Position numbers and translations under genes: made by a program. DNA of 64,000 nt from Streptomyces rubellomurinus. GTDB taxonomy: Bacteria > Actinomycetota > Actinomycetes > Streptomycetales > Streptomycetaceae. This document shows, piece by piece, positions 51,019-59,283 of this stretch. Where the stretch lies: assembly GCF_000961885.1 (NCBI RefSeq), contig NZ_JZKH01000005.1, positions 1 to 64,000 on the forward strand, written 5' to 3'. The stretch's first letter is position 1. Each line of letters opens with the position of its first letter. A model generated the notes under the pieces. It saw nothing but the letters and a program-made list of their open reading frames with translations, was not told where the DNA came from and did not search any database.

Positions 51019-51990
51019 ATGCCCGTCGAGAACCCGAACACGATGACCTGGACCGGCTCCGGACTGCGCTTCACCGGTCTCGGCCACTACTACCCCCGCA
51101 CGCTGGTCAGCAACGAGCACGGCATCACCATCGGCGGCCGGACCTACGCCCCCGAGGAGGCCGCGGAGTTGGGCGTGCGCAGCCGGCACGAGGCCGCGGA
51201 GGACGAGACCGTCGAGTACATGGCCGAGCAGGCCGCCCGGGCCGCGCTCGCCCGGGCCGGCCGCGAGCCCGACGAGGTGGACGTCGTGGTGCTCGCCAAC
51301 TGGACCGACCGGCAGTGGATCCCCGAGATCGGCCCGCAGGTGGCCGCCCGGCTCGGCGCCGAGCGGGCCCTCGCCTTCGACGTCTGCGGGGCCTGCACCG
51401 GCTTCGTGCACGGCGTGCAGACGGCGGCCTCGATGCTCGCCGCGCAGCCGGGCTGGCAGCGGGCCGTGGTGGTCGCCGCGGACCGCTTCTCCCGCCGGGC
51501 CCGACCGGGCACCCGCGGCCAGCTGATCTTCGGCGACGCGGCCGGCGCGGTGGTGCTGGAGAAGGGTGCCGAGGACGGCACCGGGCTGCGGTACTCGACG
51601 CTCAGCTGCGACGCCGCGCGGGCGGACGCCGTCGCGGCCCGGGACGGCTGGCTGCGGCCCCGCCCGGAGCTCATCGAGCTGGCCGTCGGCTCCAGCCTGA
51701 AGGTCGCCGACACGCTCCTGGGGCGGGCCGGCATCGGCGTCGGCGACCTCGACTGGCTGATCCCGCACCCGGGCAACAACGCCATCCACGCGGGCGTCAA
51801 GGCCGGCCTCGAACTGCCGCCGGAGAAGTTCCGCACCAACTTCGACGTGCGCGGCAACACCGGCTGCGCCTCCATCCCGATCGCGCTCTCCGAGTTCGCG
51901 GAGCAGGGCCTGGTGAAGCCGGGCGACCGGATCCTCTCCACCGCGGTCGGCTCCGGCTGGTACTTCGGCGGGCTCCTGTTCGAGCTCTGA
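51019..51990 (+). CDS. Beta-ketoacyl synthase III (FabH-like), AfsA set 1
   Basis: A 323-residue KAS III with the intact triad Cys126 (VCGACTGFVHG), His250 (IPHPGNNAIH), Asn280 (RGNTGCASIP). The insert WTDRQWIPEIGPQVAARLG replaces the usual FabH primer loop, so the primer is likely unusual. It condenses an acyl-CoA starter with a malonyl unit. In operon between the CoA-transferase and the HAD/AfsA genes. Confidence 0.92.
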   Translation: MPVENPNTMTWTGSGLRFTGLGHYYPRTLVSNEHGITIGGRTYAPEEAAELGVRSRHEAAEDETVEYMAEQAARAALARAGREPDEVDVVVLANWTDRQWIPEIGPQVAARLGAERALAFDVCGACTGFVHGVQTAASMLAAQPGWQRAVVVAADRFSRRARPGTRGQLIFGDAAGAVVLEKGAEDGTGLRYSTLSCDAARADAVAARDGWLRPRPELIELAVGSSLKVADTLLGRAGIGVGDLDWLIPHPGNNAIHAGVKAGLELPPEKFRTNFDVRGNTGCASIPIALSEFAEQGLVKPGDRILSTAVGSGWYFGGLLFEL

Positions 51991-52117
51991 CGCCCGGCCC
52001 TGCGCAGCCGTACAGCCAGCACCGCCCCGCCGCGGCCGTCCGCACACCGGAGGCCGCGGCGGGCCCCGACACCCTCACCGCCCTCACCGCTCAGCACGTC
52101 AGGAAGGACGTCACCCG

Positions 52118-52825
52118 ATGACCGACGACCGGAACTCCGGCCCCACCCCGTTCGCGCTCTGGACGGACTGCACCGGAGTGCTCACCCAGTCCGCCGCCGA
52201 GCTCCTGCGGGCCTTCGCCGACCGGGTCGGCGCGCCCGGACACGCGCTGCGCGAGGCGATGGCGCAGGTCTCCGGCGAGCACGGCGGCACGCTGCCGCCG
52301 GACGCCGGCGCCGCCTGGTCGGCGGCGGTCGAGGCCGTGCTGGAGCACGAGTACGGCGTGGTCTGCGACCTGTCCCGGGCGCAGGAGATCTGGCTGGACC
52401 TGTGCCGCCCCAACCGGGCCTGGATCGACCGGCTGGCCCAGCTGCGGACCGAGGGCGTCTTCGTCGGCCTGCTCACCGACCTGCCGGACGGCCGGGAGCC
52501 CGGCTGGCTGCGGCTGCTCGCGCCGCTGCTCTTCGACGCCGTGGTCCGCCGGTCGTCGGCGGCGGGCGCCGGGCTGCCACTGCGCGCGGCGCAGGCCGCG
52601 GCGGGGCGGTCCGCCGCCCGGTGCGTGCTGGTCGACGCGTCGGAGGTCCGGGGTGCCCGGGCGCGCGCGGCGGGCTGGCGCACGATCGCGTTCCGCGACA
52701 CCGCCTCGGCCCTCGCCGAGGTCGGCCGGCTGCTCGACACCGAGGACATCGGCGCCGAGGACATCGGCTCCGAGCACATCGACACCGAGGCCATCGACAC
52801 CGAGGCCATCGCCGTCCCGGCCTGA
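52118..52825 (+). CDS. HAD-fold protein with degenerate active site and repeat tail
   Basis: A 235-residue HAD-like protein. Motif I reads WTDCTGVL (Asp-Cys-Thr instead of Asp-x-Asp). Motif II is GLLTDLP, the usual motif III Lys is not found, and motif IV is VLVDASEVRG with one Asp. It probably does not hydrolyse phosphate by the normal route. The last 25 residues are a five-fold five-residue repeat (EDIGA, EDIGS, EHIDT, EAIDT, EAIAV) from a 15-bp DNA repeat. It lies 32 bases before AfsA set 1. AGGAAGGA ribosome site. Confidence 0.75.
   Translation: MTDDRNSGPTPFALWTDCTGVLTQSAAELLRAFADRVGAPGHALREAMAQVSGEHGGTLPPDAGAAWSAAVEAVLEHEYGVVCDLSRAQEIWLDLCRPNRAWIDRLAQLRTEGVFVGLLTDLPDGREPGWLRLLAPLLFDAVVRRSSAAGAGLPLRAAQAAAGRSAARCVLVDASEVRGARARAAGWRTIAFRDTASALAEVGRLLDTEDIGAEDIGSEHIDTEAIDTEAIAVPA
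52742..52813 (+). repeat. 15-bp in-frame tandem repeat at the 3' end of the HAD gene
   Basis: Units gaggacatcggcgcc, gaggacatcggctcc, gagcacatcgacacc, gaggccatcgacacc and a partial fifth copy, ending 10 bases before the stop codon. Confidence 0.92.
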
Positions 52826-52857
52826 CCGACCCGGCGGAACACCCCAGGAGACGGACC

Positions 52858-53874
52858 ATGACCATGCTCGACAGCTCCACCGACCCCCACCTCGCAACGG
52901 CCGGAGACCGGCTCAGCTTCGACCGGACCATCAGCCGCCGGCTCGTCCAGCGGGACGGCCTCCAGGAGGTCTTCCTCACCGACTTCAGGGCCAGGTTCGA
53001 CCGCAGCTTCCTGGCCGGCGCCCGGCTGCCGCACGCCCACCCGTACTACAACGACCACCTCCACGCCCCCCGGCTGCACGACCCGCTGGTGCTCCTGGAG
53101 AGCGTGCGCCAGGCCGTGCGCTGCGCGACCGGGACGCACCCGGACGCGCCGCCGGAGGCCGTCGCGTTCACCCTCGGCCGGCGGCTGCGGATCACCGCCC
53201 CGGACGCCCTGGCCGCGGGCCCCGACCTGGACGAACTGGAGCTGCGCGGCCACGAGTCGCGGACCTGGTGCCGCAAGGGCGCGCTGACCCGGGTGGTGCA
53301 CCGGGTGGACCTCGTCCTCGACGGCCGGCAGCTCGGCACGGCCACCACCGACACCGCGCTGCGCCCGCCCGCGGCCTACCGCCGGCTGCGGCTGCGCGAA
53401 CGCGCCGACCTGCCGCCCCGCTCGGACGAGCTGCCCGTCCGGGAGCACCCGGGCGCCGTCCCGCCCTACCTGCTCGGCCGGCAGCGGCCGGAGAACGTCG
53501 TCCTGCTGGAACCCCGCTTCGCCGCCGGGGAGTTGGCGGCCGGGCTGCGGGTTCCGCTGGGGCACAGCAGCCTCTTCGACCAGCGGCCCGACCACGTGCC
53601 CGGCGCGGTGCTGCTGGAGGCCGCCCGGCAGGCCGGACTGCTGCTGGTCGGCGAGGAGTTCGGCCGCTCGCCGGCCCGCACCGTGCTGCTGGCCGTCGAG
53701 CTGGACCACCGGCGGTTCGTCGAACTGGACGAGGAGACCACCGTGCGGGCCCGCCTCGCGCAGCCGCCCGGGGCCGCGGACGGCCTGCCCGTCCGGGTGG
53801 AGTTCCGCCGGCGCGGGACGCTGCTGGCCGAGGCCCGGCTGCGGCTCGCGGGCACCGAGCGCGGCCGTCGGTGA
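52858..53874 (+). CDS. AfsA-family gamma-butyrolactone synthase-like protein 1
   Basis: A 338-residue double-hotdog protein of the A-factor synthase family. It condenses a beta-ketoacyl thioester with a phosphorylated triose such as dihydroxyacetone phosphate. Both repeats are visible. The N-half has RRLVQRDGLQEVFLTDF, then HDPLVLLESVRQAVRC. The C-half has VPLGHSSLFDQRPDHVPGAV and LLEAARQAGLLLVGEEFG. The E-x-x-R-Q motif occurs in each half. Last gene of its operon; GGAGA ribosome site. No butyrolactone receptor gene is near, so I infer a biosynthetic rather than hormonal role. Confidence 0.92.
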   Translation: MTMLDSSTDPHLATAGDRLSFDRTISRRLVQRDGLQEVFLTDFRARFDRSFLAGARLPHAHPYYNDHLHAPRLHDPLVLLESVRQAVRCATGTHPDAPPEAVAFTLGRRLRITAPDALAAGPDLDELELRGHESRTWCRKGALTRVVHRVDLVLDGRQLGTATTDTALRPPAAYRRLRLRERADLPPRSDELPVREHPGAVPPYLLGRQRPENVVLLEPRFAAGELAAGLRVPLGHSSLFDQRPDHVPGAVLLEAARQAGLLLVGEEFGRSPARTVLLAVELDHRRFVELDEETTVRARLAQPPGAADGLPVRVEFRRRGTLLAEARLRLAGTERGRR

Positions 53875-53889
53875 GTTCGCGGCCAGCGA

Positions 53890-53935
53890 CCGGTGCCCGT
53901 ACCGCGGCGGACTCGCCGCGCGGTACGGGCACCGG
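53890..53935. terminator. Bidirectional terminator
   Basis: 17-bp perfect arms CCGGTGCCCGTACCGCG/CGCGGTACGGGCACCGG, 12-base loop, between AfsA set 1 and the convergent PPOX gene. Confidence 0.9.
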
Positions 53936-53963
53936 ACGTGACGCCGCGTCAGTTCTGGTCGCA

Positions 53964-54350
53964 CTACTGGCAGCTGGTGTGGTGCGGGCGGATGCCGACC
54001 ACCATGCGGTCCGGCGCGTCCCCGGGCGGCGGGAACTCCGGGTCGTAGCGGTGGGCGAGCGCGAGGAACCCCACGGCGTCGTGGTCCTCCTCGATCCGCT
54101 CGACCGTGCCGCGGACCTCCAGGTAGCGGTAGGGCCGCTCCGGGTCGTTCACCGACAGCGCGGCGTTCGGGTTCCCCTTGAGGTTGCGGTACTTGAACCG
54201 GGTGGTCGTGGTGGTGAACCAGAGCAGTTCGCCGTCCCAGCGGTACCAGACCGGGTTGACCTGCGGGGTGCCGTCCGGGCGCAGGGTGGCGAGGTGGCCG
54301 AAGAGCGGGCGCTCCAGCAGGTCCAGGTGGCTGGCGGGGATCACGGACAT
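53964..54350 (-). CDS. PPOX-class flavin/F420-dependent oxidoreductase
   Basis: A 128-residue split-barrel protein. Features are RPLFGHLATLRPDGTPQVNPVWYRWDG (the classic start), LLWFTTTTTRFKYRNLKGNP, ALSVNDPERPYRYLEVRGTV and a short tail GIRPHHTSCQ. This is the pattern of F420-dependent reductases found in actinomycetes. The cofactor choice (F420 or FMN) cannot be settled by eye. Located 63 bases downstream of the FAD monooxygenase on the same strand, so it is probably co-transcribed and acts on the same substrate. Confidence 0.82.
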   Translation of the reverse strand: MSVIPASHLDLLERPLFGHLATLRPDGTPQVNPVWYRWDGELLWFTTTTTRFKYRNLKGNPNAALSVNDPERPYRYLEVRGTVERIEEDHDAVGFLALAHRYDPEFPPPGDAPDRMVVGIRPHHTSCQ

Positions 54351-54413
54351 GGTCGTCTCCTCAGTGGCGGCGGGTGGATGGCGGTGACGGGTGGTACGGC
54401 GACGCCGGAACGC

Positions 54414-55964
54414 TCAGCGCGGCAGCGCCTCGCGGCGGGCGCGGGACAGGGCGGCGAGGACGGCCCCGGGCGCGGGGTCGGTCAGCAGCTCGAAGAGGTG
54501 CCCGTCCGGGCGGACCACGGCGGCGGCGGGCCGGCGGCCCAGCGCGACGGCCAGCGGGCCGTGCGGGCCGCTCGGCGCGTCCAGGACCTCGGCCCGCTCG
54601 CCCACCGCCGCCCGGATCCGCGCGCAGACGCCCTGCCAGTCGGCCGGGCGGGTCCGCCCGGCGTGCAGGATCACCGCGTGGTCCCGGCCGGATATGCCGG
54701 CCCAGGACGGACCGGCCGGGGCCGCGCCCTCGCCGAGCAGCACCGGCAGCCGGTCGCCGGGGGCGGCGGTCCCCCACGGGCGGACGGCCGGCGCGCCCCC
54801 GTCCCGGTAGGTGGCGTCGAGCTGGCCGATCTTGGGCGCGAGGCGCCACTGCAGGACGCCGCTGCGCCCCGCCGCGCGGACGAGCGTGTCGCGCAGCGCC
54901 AGCTGGGAGGGCTTGGTGAGCGCGCCCCAGCGGGTCTGCATCGAGGTGGAGCGGGTCACCGCGTGGACGGCCCGGCGGCGCTCGTCGTCGTAGCTGTCCA
55001 GCAGCGACTCGTCGAACGTGCCGCGCAGCACGCCGGCCAGCTTCCAGCCCAGGTTGGCGGCGTCCTGGAGGCCGGTGTTCATGCCCTGGCCGCCGGCCGG
55101 GCTCATCAGGTGGGCGGCGTCGCCGACCAGCAGGGCCCGGCCGGAGCGGAAGCGGTCGGCGGTGCGCACGTGGACGCGGAAGACGGTGCTGAAGCGCAGC
55201 TCGCCCAGCCGCACCCGCCCGGGGCCGCGTTCCTCGACGATGCGCTGGAAGAACTCGCGGTCCGGCGTGCGCTCGGCCAGCTCGGGCGGGACGCTGACGG
55301 CCACCCGGTGCACGGTGGGCGAGATCGGCGCGAGGCCGAGGCCGCCCTGCGCGGTGTAGCAGTAGCTGACCAGGTCGGACGGGATGTCACCGGAGAGCTC
55401 GGCGTCCGTGATGGCGAAGTTGATCTTCAGTTGGGCGCCGGCGAAGCCGATGCCGAGCTCCTTGCGCACGGTGCTGTGGGCGCCGTCCGCGCCGATCACC
55501 CAGGGCGCCTCCACCTCCTCGGTCCCGCCGCCGGGCAGGGCCAGCCGCAGCCTGGCCCGCGGGCCGCCCGCGTCCAGCGAGGCCAGCCGCACGCCCCGCT
55601 CGACCTTGCCGCCCAGCTCCTCCAGCCGCTCCACCAGCAGCGCCTCGGTGCGGTCCTGGGGCAGGCCGACCGCGAACGGGTAGGGCGTCGCGCCGAGCCG
55701 GTTCAACCAGGCGGTCGCCAGCGGGCGGTGGTCGGAGTAGTAGGTGACGCCCTGGATCCGGTGGCCCTCCTCGACGATGCGGTCGGCCACGCCGATCCGC
55801 CGGAGCAGCTCCAGCGGCCGGGGCCAGATCGTGGTGGCCCGCGAGTGCGCCGAGTGCTCGCGCTCCGCGTCGACCACCCGCACCGGCACGCCCTGGCCGA
55901 GCAGTTCGCAGGCGAGTACCAGGCCGATCGGGCCCGCGCCCACCACGACGACGGGACTGTCCAT
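54414..55964 (-). CDS. FAD-dependent aromatic/polyketide monooxygenase
   Basis: A 516-residue class A flavin hydroxylase. The FAD Rossmann motif is VVVGAGPIGLVLACELLGQG and the DG motif is WVIGADGAHSTVRKELG. The second FAD motif is ALLVGDAAHLMSPAGGQGMN, followed by TGLQDAANLGWKLAGVLRG. A thioredoxin-like C-terminal domain follows. The size and order match enzymes that hydroxylate aromatic polyketides and phenols (RdmE/MhpA type). It would oxidise a cluster intermediate, with NAD(P)H. The divergent MFS gene is 548 bases away. Confidence 0.9.
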   Translation of the reverse strand: MDSPVVVVGAGPIGLVLACELLGQGVPVRVVDAEREHSAHSRATTIWPRPLELLRRIGVADRIVEEGHRIQGVTYYSDHRPLATAWLNRLGATPYPFAVGLPQDRTEALLVERLEELGGKVERGVRLASLDAGGPRARLRLALPGGGTEEVEAPWVIGADGAHSTVRKELGIGFAGAQLKINFAITDAELSGDIPSDLVSYCYTAQGGLGLAPISPTVHRVAVSVPPELAERTPDREFFQRIVEERGPGRVRLGELRFSTVFRVHVRTADRFRSGRALLVGDAAHLMSPAGGQGMNTGLQDAANLGWKLAGVLRGTFDESLLDSYDDERRRAVHAVTRSTSMQTRWGALTKPSQLALRDTLVRAAGRSGVLQWRLAPKIGQLDATYRDGGAPAVRPWGTAAPGDRLPVLLGEGAAPAGPSWAGISGRDHAVILHAGRTRPADWQGVCARIRAAVGERAEVLDAPSGPHGPLAVALGRRPAAAVVRPDGHLFELLTDPAPGAVLAALSRARREALPR

Positions 55965-56512
55965 GGTTTCCGTCCTCTCCGAAGGTTGGGACCGACGCTA
56001 GATCCGCGCCGCGGCCGGCGGCAGCCGTATTCCCCCAAAGATTCGAACGGCGCTCCGGAAGGGGAATCGAGAACCGCACCTTCGGGCACCGGATTCGTTT
56101 CGGAGACTGCGGAGAGGCGAATTCCGAGCACCGTCCGCACCGGCCGGGAATTCCGTCCGCCGCACGCCCGGAACGACCGGACCAGCGCCGCACTCCCCTC
56201 TCAACCAGGCTGCGGGCGAAGGATGTTGCGAACGCGGCCGGGCCCGTGGCCGCCCGGTCTGCCGCACCTCGGGCGGCCCTCCCGAATCCATCGGAAACAC
56301 CCGCCGTGCCTCGAAAGAAACATCCCGGGTGACCCCGAAGCGGAATTCTGCGAATCCCTGCGCACCCGTAGCGTGGAATGCGGAAGCGACTGCGGATCAG
56401 CCCCGACCGGAAGAGCGGGACGAACCGGGCCCGATGAGCACCGTTCGTCCGCCGCGGAACACCTCGCCTCCGCCACCGACCCCGTGCCAAGGAGCCAAGG
56501 AGAAGGACGGCC
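55965..56512. other. 548-bp divergent promoter region
   Basis: Contains TAGCGT -10 boxes facing both ways, at 55995-56000 for the monooxygenase (minus strand) and 56369-56374 for the exporter (plus strand, with TTCTGC 17 bp upstream). Several gaattc/ggaatt-type short AT-rich blocks occur. No gene recognised. Confidence 0.55.
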
Positions 56513-58117
56513 ATGACCACCACCACGAAGGACCCGACCCAGACCACCTCCCGGCATCCGACGGCGACGCTCGTCACCGTGGTGCTCGCGTCGCTGCTGC
56601 TCCCGATCTCGCTGACCGGCTCCTCGGTCGCGATGCCGGGCGTCGCCGCCGACTTCCACAACAGCCTGGCCGCCGGGCAGTGGATCGTGAACGGCTACGA
56701 CCTCACCTTCGCCAGCTTCATGCTGGCCAGCGGCTCCTTCGCCGACCGCTTCGGCCGGCGCCGGGTGTTCATCACCGGCACCCTGGCGTTCTCGATCTGC
56801 TCGCTGGTGTCCGCGCTGTCGAACGGCGTCGTGCTGCTCGACCTCGCCCGCGCCGTCGCCGGCGTGGGCGCGGCGGCCATGCTGACCTCCGGCAGCGCGA
56901 TGCTGGCGCACGCCTTCGAGGGCCAGGCCCGGGCCAAGGCGTTCGGCGTCTTCGGCACCGCCGTGGGCGCCGGCATGGCCTTCGGGCCGTTCGTCGCCGG
57001 CGCGCTGTCCACGACCTTCGGCTGGCGCTCGGTGTTCCTGGTGCCGGCGATCACCGGCGCCGTGGTGCTCGCGCTCTCCGTGGTCCTGCCCGAGTCCCGC
57101 GACCCGCAGGCGACCCGGACGGACTGGGCCGGCACCGTCACCTTCAGCGGGGCGCTCGCCGCGCTCATCGCCGCCCTGATCGAGGGCGCGCAGATCGGCT
57201 GGACCTCGCCGTTCAACCTCGCCGCCTACCTGGCGTGCGCGGTGCTGCTCGCCGCCTTCATCGTGGTCGAGCAGCGGCAGGACCGGCCGATGTTCGACCT
57301 GAGCCTGTTCCGCCAGCCCCAGTTCGTCTCGCTGTCCGTGGGCGTCGTGGCGCTGGTCCTCGCCTTCACCCCGCTGCTGGTGTACCTGCCGAGCTACCTG
57401 ACCGCCGTCAACGGCGAGACCACGCTGCACGCCGGCGTCGACATGCTGATGCTGACCGTGCCCACCGTGTTCTTCCCGCTGATCGCCGGCTACCTGCTGC
57501 GCTGGGTCCCGATCAGGCACATGGTGACCGCGTCGGTCGGCCTCACCGCGATCGGCGTCGGCTGGCTGACGGTGCTGCACCCCGGCATCGGCAACTGGGC
57601 CGCGCTCGGCCCGTACGCCGTCATCGGCATCGGCATCGGCGTCTCCTTCGGCGTGATGGACGGCGCCGCCGTCTCCAGCGTCGACCCGTCCCGGGCCGGC
57701 ATGGCGGCGGGCATGTTCAACACCATGCGGCTGGCGGGCGAGGCCATCGGCATCGCCGTCGTCGGATCGCTGCTGGTCAGCTTCACCCGCAGCGAGCTCG
57801 GCGACCAGCTCGACGCCTACAGCGGCCCGTACGGGCACAACCCCGGCGCACTGGCCGACTCGCTGAACCAGGGTCAACTGGCCGACCCGGAGGGCACGGT
57901 GCCGGAGGCCGCGCGCGCCGCGTTCCACCACACCGCGACCTCCGCCTACACCGGCGGCCTGCACACCGCGCTCTGGATCGCCGCCGTGTTCTGCGCCGCC
58001 GCCACCGTCCTGGTGGCCGTGGTCGGCGCCCGCTCCCGGGCCGGCGCCGCGGCCCCCGCCGAGGCCGAGGCCGTCGACACCGCGCCGGCCGCCGAGCACG
58101 AGCCCGCCACCGTCTGA
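56513..58117 (+). CDS. MFS transporter, DHA2 family (14-helix drug exporter)
   Basis: A 534-residue proton antiporter of the EmrB/QacA type. Helix 1 is TVVLASLLLPISLTGSSVAM. The conserved loop has ASGSFADRFGRRRVFITG and the antiporter motif C region GTAVGAGMAFGPFVAGAL. Helices 13-14 are near the end (GGLHTALWIAAVFCAAATVLVAVVG). It probably exports the cluster product and gives self-resistance. GGAG ribosome site; the gene is followed by the SnoaL-like gene after 46 bases. Confidence 0.92.
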   Translation: MTTTTKDPTQTTSRHPTATLVTVVLASLLLPISLTGSSVAMPGVAADFHNSLAAGQWIVNGYDLTFASFMLASGSFADRFGRRRVFITGTLAFSICSLVSALSNGVVLLDLARAVAGVGAAAMLTSGSAMLAHAFEGQARAKAFGVFGTAVGAGMAFGPFVAGALSTTFGWRSVFLVPAITGAVVLALSVVLPESRDPQATRTDWAGTVTFSGALAALIAALIEGAQIGWTSPFNLAAYLACAVLLAAFIVVEQRQDRPMFDLSLFRQPQFVSLSVGVVALVLAFTPLLVYLPSYLTAVNGETTLHAGVDMLMLTVPTVFFPLIAGYLLRWVPIRHMVTASVGLTAIGVGWLTVLHPGIGNWAALGPYAVIGIGIGVSFGVMDGAAVSSVDPSRAGMAAGMFNTMRLAGEAIGIAVVGSLLVSFTRSELGDQLDAYSGPYGHNPGALADSLNQGQLADPEGTVPEAARAAFHHTATSAYTGGLHTALWIAAVFCAAATVLVAVVGARSRAGAAAPAEAEAVDTAPAAEHEPATV

Positions 58118-58163
58118 GTGCGACGCACCCCCAACTCCCCTGCCAGCAAAGGACAGAGACCCC

Positions 58164-58625
58164 ATGAGAGAGCTGACGCCCGACCGGGTCCGCGCCGCGT
58201 TCGCCGCCCTCGGCACCGGCGACCGCCAGAAGATGCTCGAGTACTGGGACGAGGACCTGCGGTTCGAGATCCCCGGCAACCACGCCCACGCGGGCTGGCA
58301 CGAGGGGCTGGACGGCTTCCTCGCGTTCCTGAAGACCGTCGGCGAACTCTCCGGCGGCACGTACCTCGCGGAGAACATCACCGTCCTGGTCAACGCCGAG
58401 GACGGCTACTCCGTGGACGTCAACAAGAACCGGGCGCTGCGCGCCGGCGCCCCCGAGGACAGCACCTCCCCGTACCACCTGCTCGACGTCACGGCCCTGC
58501 ACGTGCTGCGCTGGCGGGACGGCCGGATCGTCGAGGGCCGCGGCGTGATCCTGGGCGACGGCCCGGCCACCTCCGCGCTCTGGTGGTCGCCGCTCGACCC
58601 GGACGGCACCCGCAACGCCGCCTGA
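58164..58625 (+). CDS. SnoaL-like / NTF2-superfamily protein
   Basis: A 153-residue cone-fold protein: LTPDRVRAAFAALGTGDRQKMLEYWDEDLRFEIPGNHAHAG, then FLKTVGELSGGTYLAENITVLV, TALHVLRWRDGRIVEGRGVIL and a Trp-rich end. Members act as cyclases, isomerases or hydroxylase helpers in natural-product pathways. His in GNHAHAGWHEG and Asp in LDVT are candidate active residues. In operon with the exporter. A strong terminator follows. Confidence 0.82.
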   Translation: MRELTPDRVRAAFAALGTGDRQKMLEYWDEDLRFEIPGNHAHAGWHEGLDGFLAFLKTVGELSGGTYLAENITVLVNAEDGYSVDVNKNRALRAGAPEDSTSPYHLLDVTALHVLRWRDGRIVEGRGVILGDGPATSALWWSPLDPDGTRNAA

Positions 58626-58755
58626 AACCCGCCTTTCCACCGCTTTTCGCCCCACCGTCCAGGAATTCCCGCACCGGCGCCCGTCCGCCATTCACGACCG
58701 GAATCGACAGGCGTCGACAGGCATTGACAGAAATCCGGAGATTCACCGGAAGACC

Positions 58756-58803
58756 GCCCGGCGACCCCGACATCCCTTGAGGTGTCGGGGTCGCCGGGCT
58801 TTT
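58756..58803 (+). terminator. Rho-independent terminator with T-run
   Basis: 17-bp perfect arms GCCCGGCGACCCCGACA/TGTCGGGGTCGCCGGGC, 10-base loop, followed by TTTTC. Confidence 0.95.
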
Positions 58804-58862
58804 CTCCCCCACCCCGCCCTGCCACTTCAGAGACATCACCGCACCCGTAGGAAGCATTTCCC

Positions 58863-58892
58863 TTGAACGGGGCCGGGCCGGGCGAATAACGT
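58863..58892 (+). promoter_or_regulatory. Promoter of AfsA set 2
   Basis: TTGAAC, 18-bp spacer, TAACGT and then CG. Predicted leader about 68 nt with AAGGAG before the tautomerase ATG. Matches the layout at 38818. Confidence 0.7.
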
Positions 58893-58966
58893 CGTTCTTG
58901 CGCCGCCGGCCCCGAAAAGGCGGGCGAGCGAAAACCCGTCCGGAATTCTTTTCCAAGGAGAATGCC

Positions 58967-59149
58967 ATGCCCGTCGTCACCGTTCTGCAGGGCCCGCGCG
59001 ACGTCGAGAAGAAGCGCGACCTGGTCGCCCGCATCACCGACGCCTTCGTGCAGGCCTACGAGCTGCCGGCCGAGACCGTCCAGGTCTGGATCCAGGAGAC
59101 CCCGGCGGAGAGCTGGAGCGCCGCCGGCAAGCTCATCGCCGACAGCTGA
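58967..59149 (+). CDS. 4-oxalocrotonate tautomerase-family enzyme
   Basis: A 60-residue protein of the tautomerase superfamily. After Met removal the catalytic Pro1 is exposed (PVVTVLQGPRDVEKKRDLV). Helix ARITDAFVQAYELPAETVQVWIQETP follows the family pattern. It lacks the paired Arg residues typical of true 4-OT near 39, so keto-enol isomerisation of another substrate is likely. An earlier in-frame ATG (residue -23) lacks a ribosome site, while AAGGAG sits six bases before this one. First gene of AfsA set 2. Confidence 0.88.
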   Translation: MPVVTVLQGPRDVEKKRDLVARITDAFVQAYELPAETVQVWIQETPAESWSAAGKLIADS

Positions 59150-59283
59150 GCCGCCGACCGCCCAGCCCCGCCCCGCGGCCCCGGGACCCCCTCACGGGTC
59201 CCGGGGCCGCCCCCGCCGGGGTGGCCCCACCCACCCCCCGGACCGAGGCCCTCGCCGGCCGCCCCCGACCCCCTGGAGCAGTG

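Larger units (their letters stand above)
58626..58966. other. 341-bp intergenic region between cluster operons
   Basis: Holds a short 10-bp direct repeat tract (tcgacaggcg, tcgacaggca, ttgacagaaa at about 58705-58734), the terminator at 58756-58803 and the promoter at 58863-58892. No gene. Confidence 0.6.
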
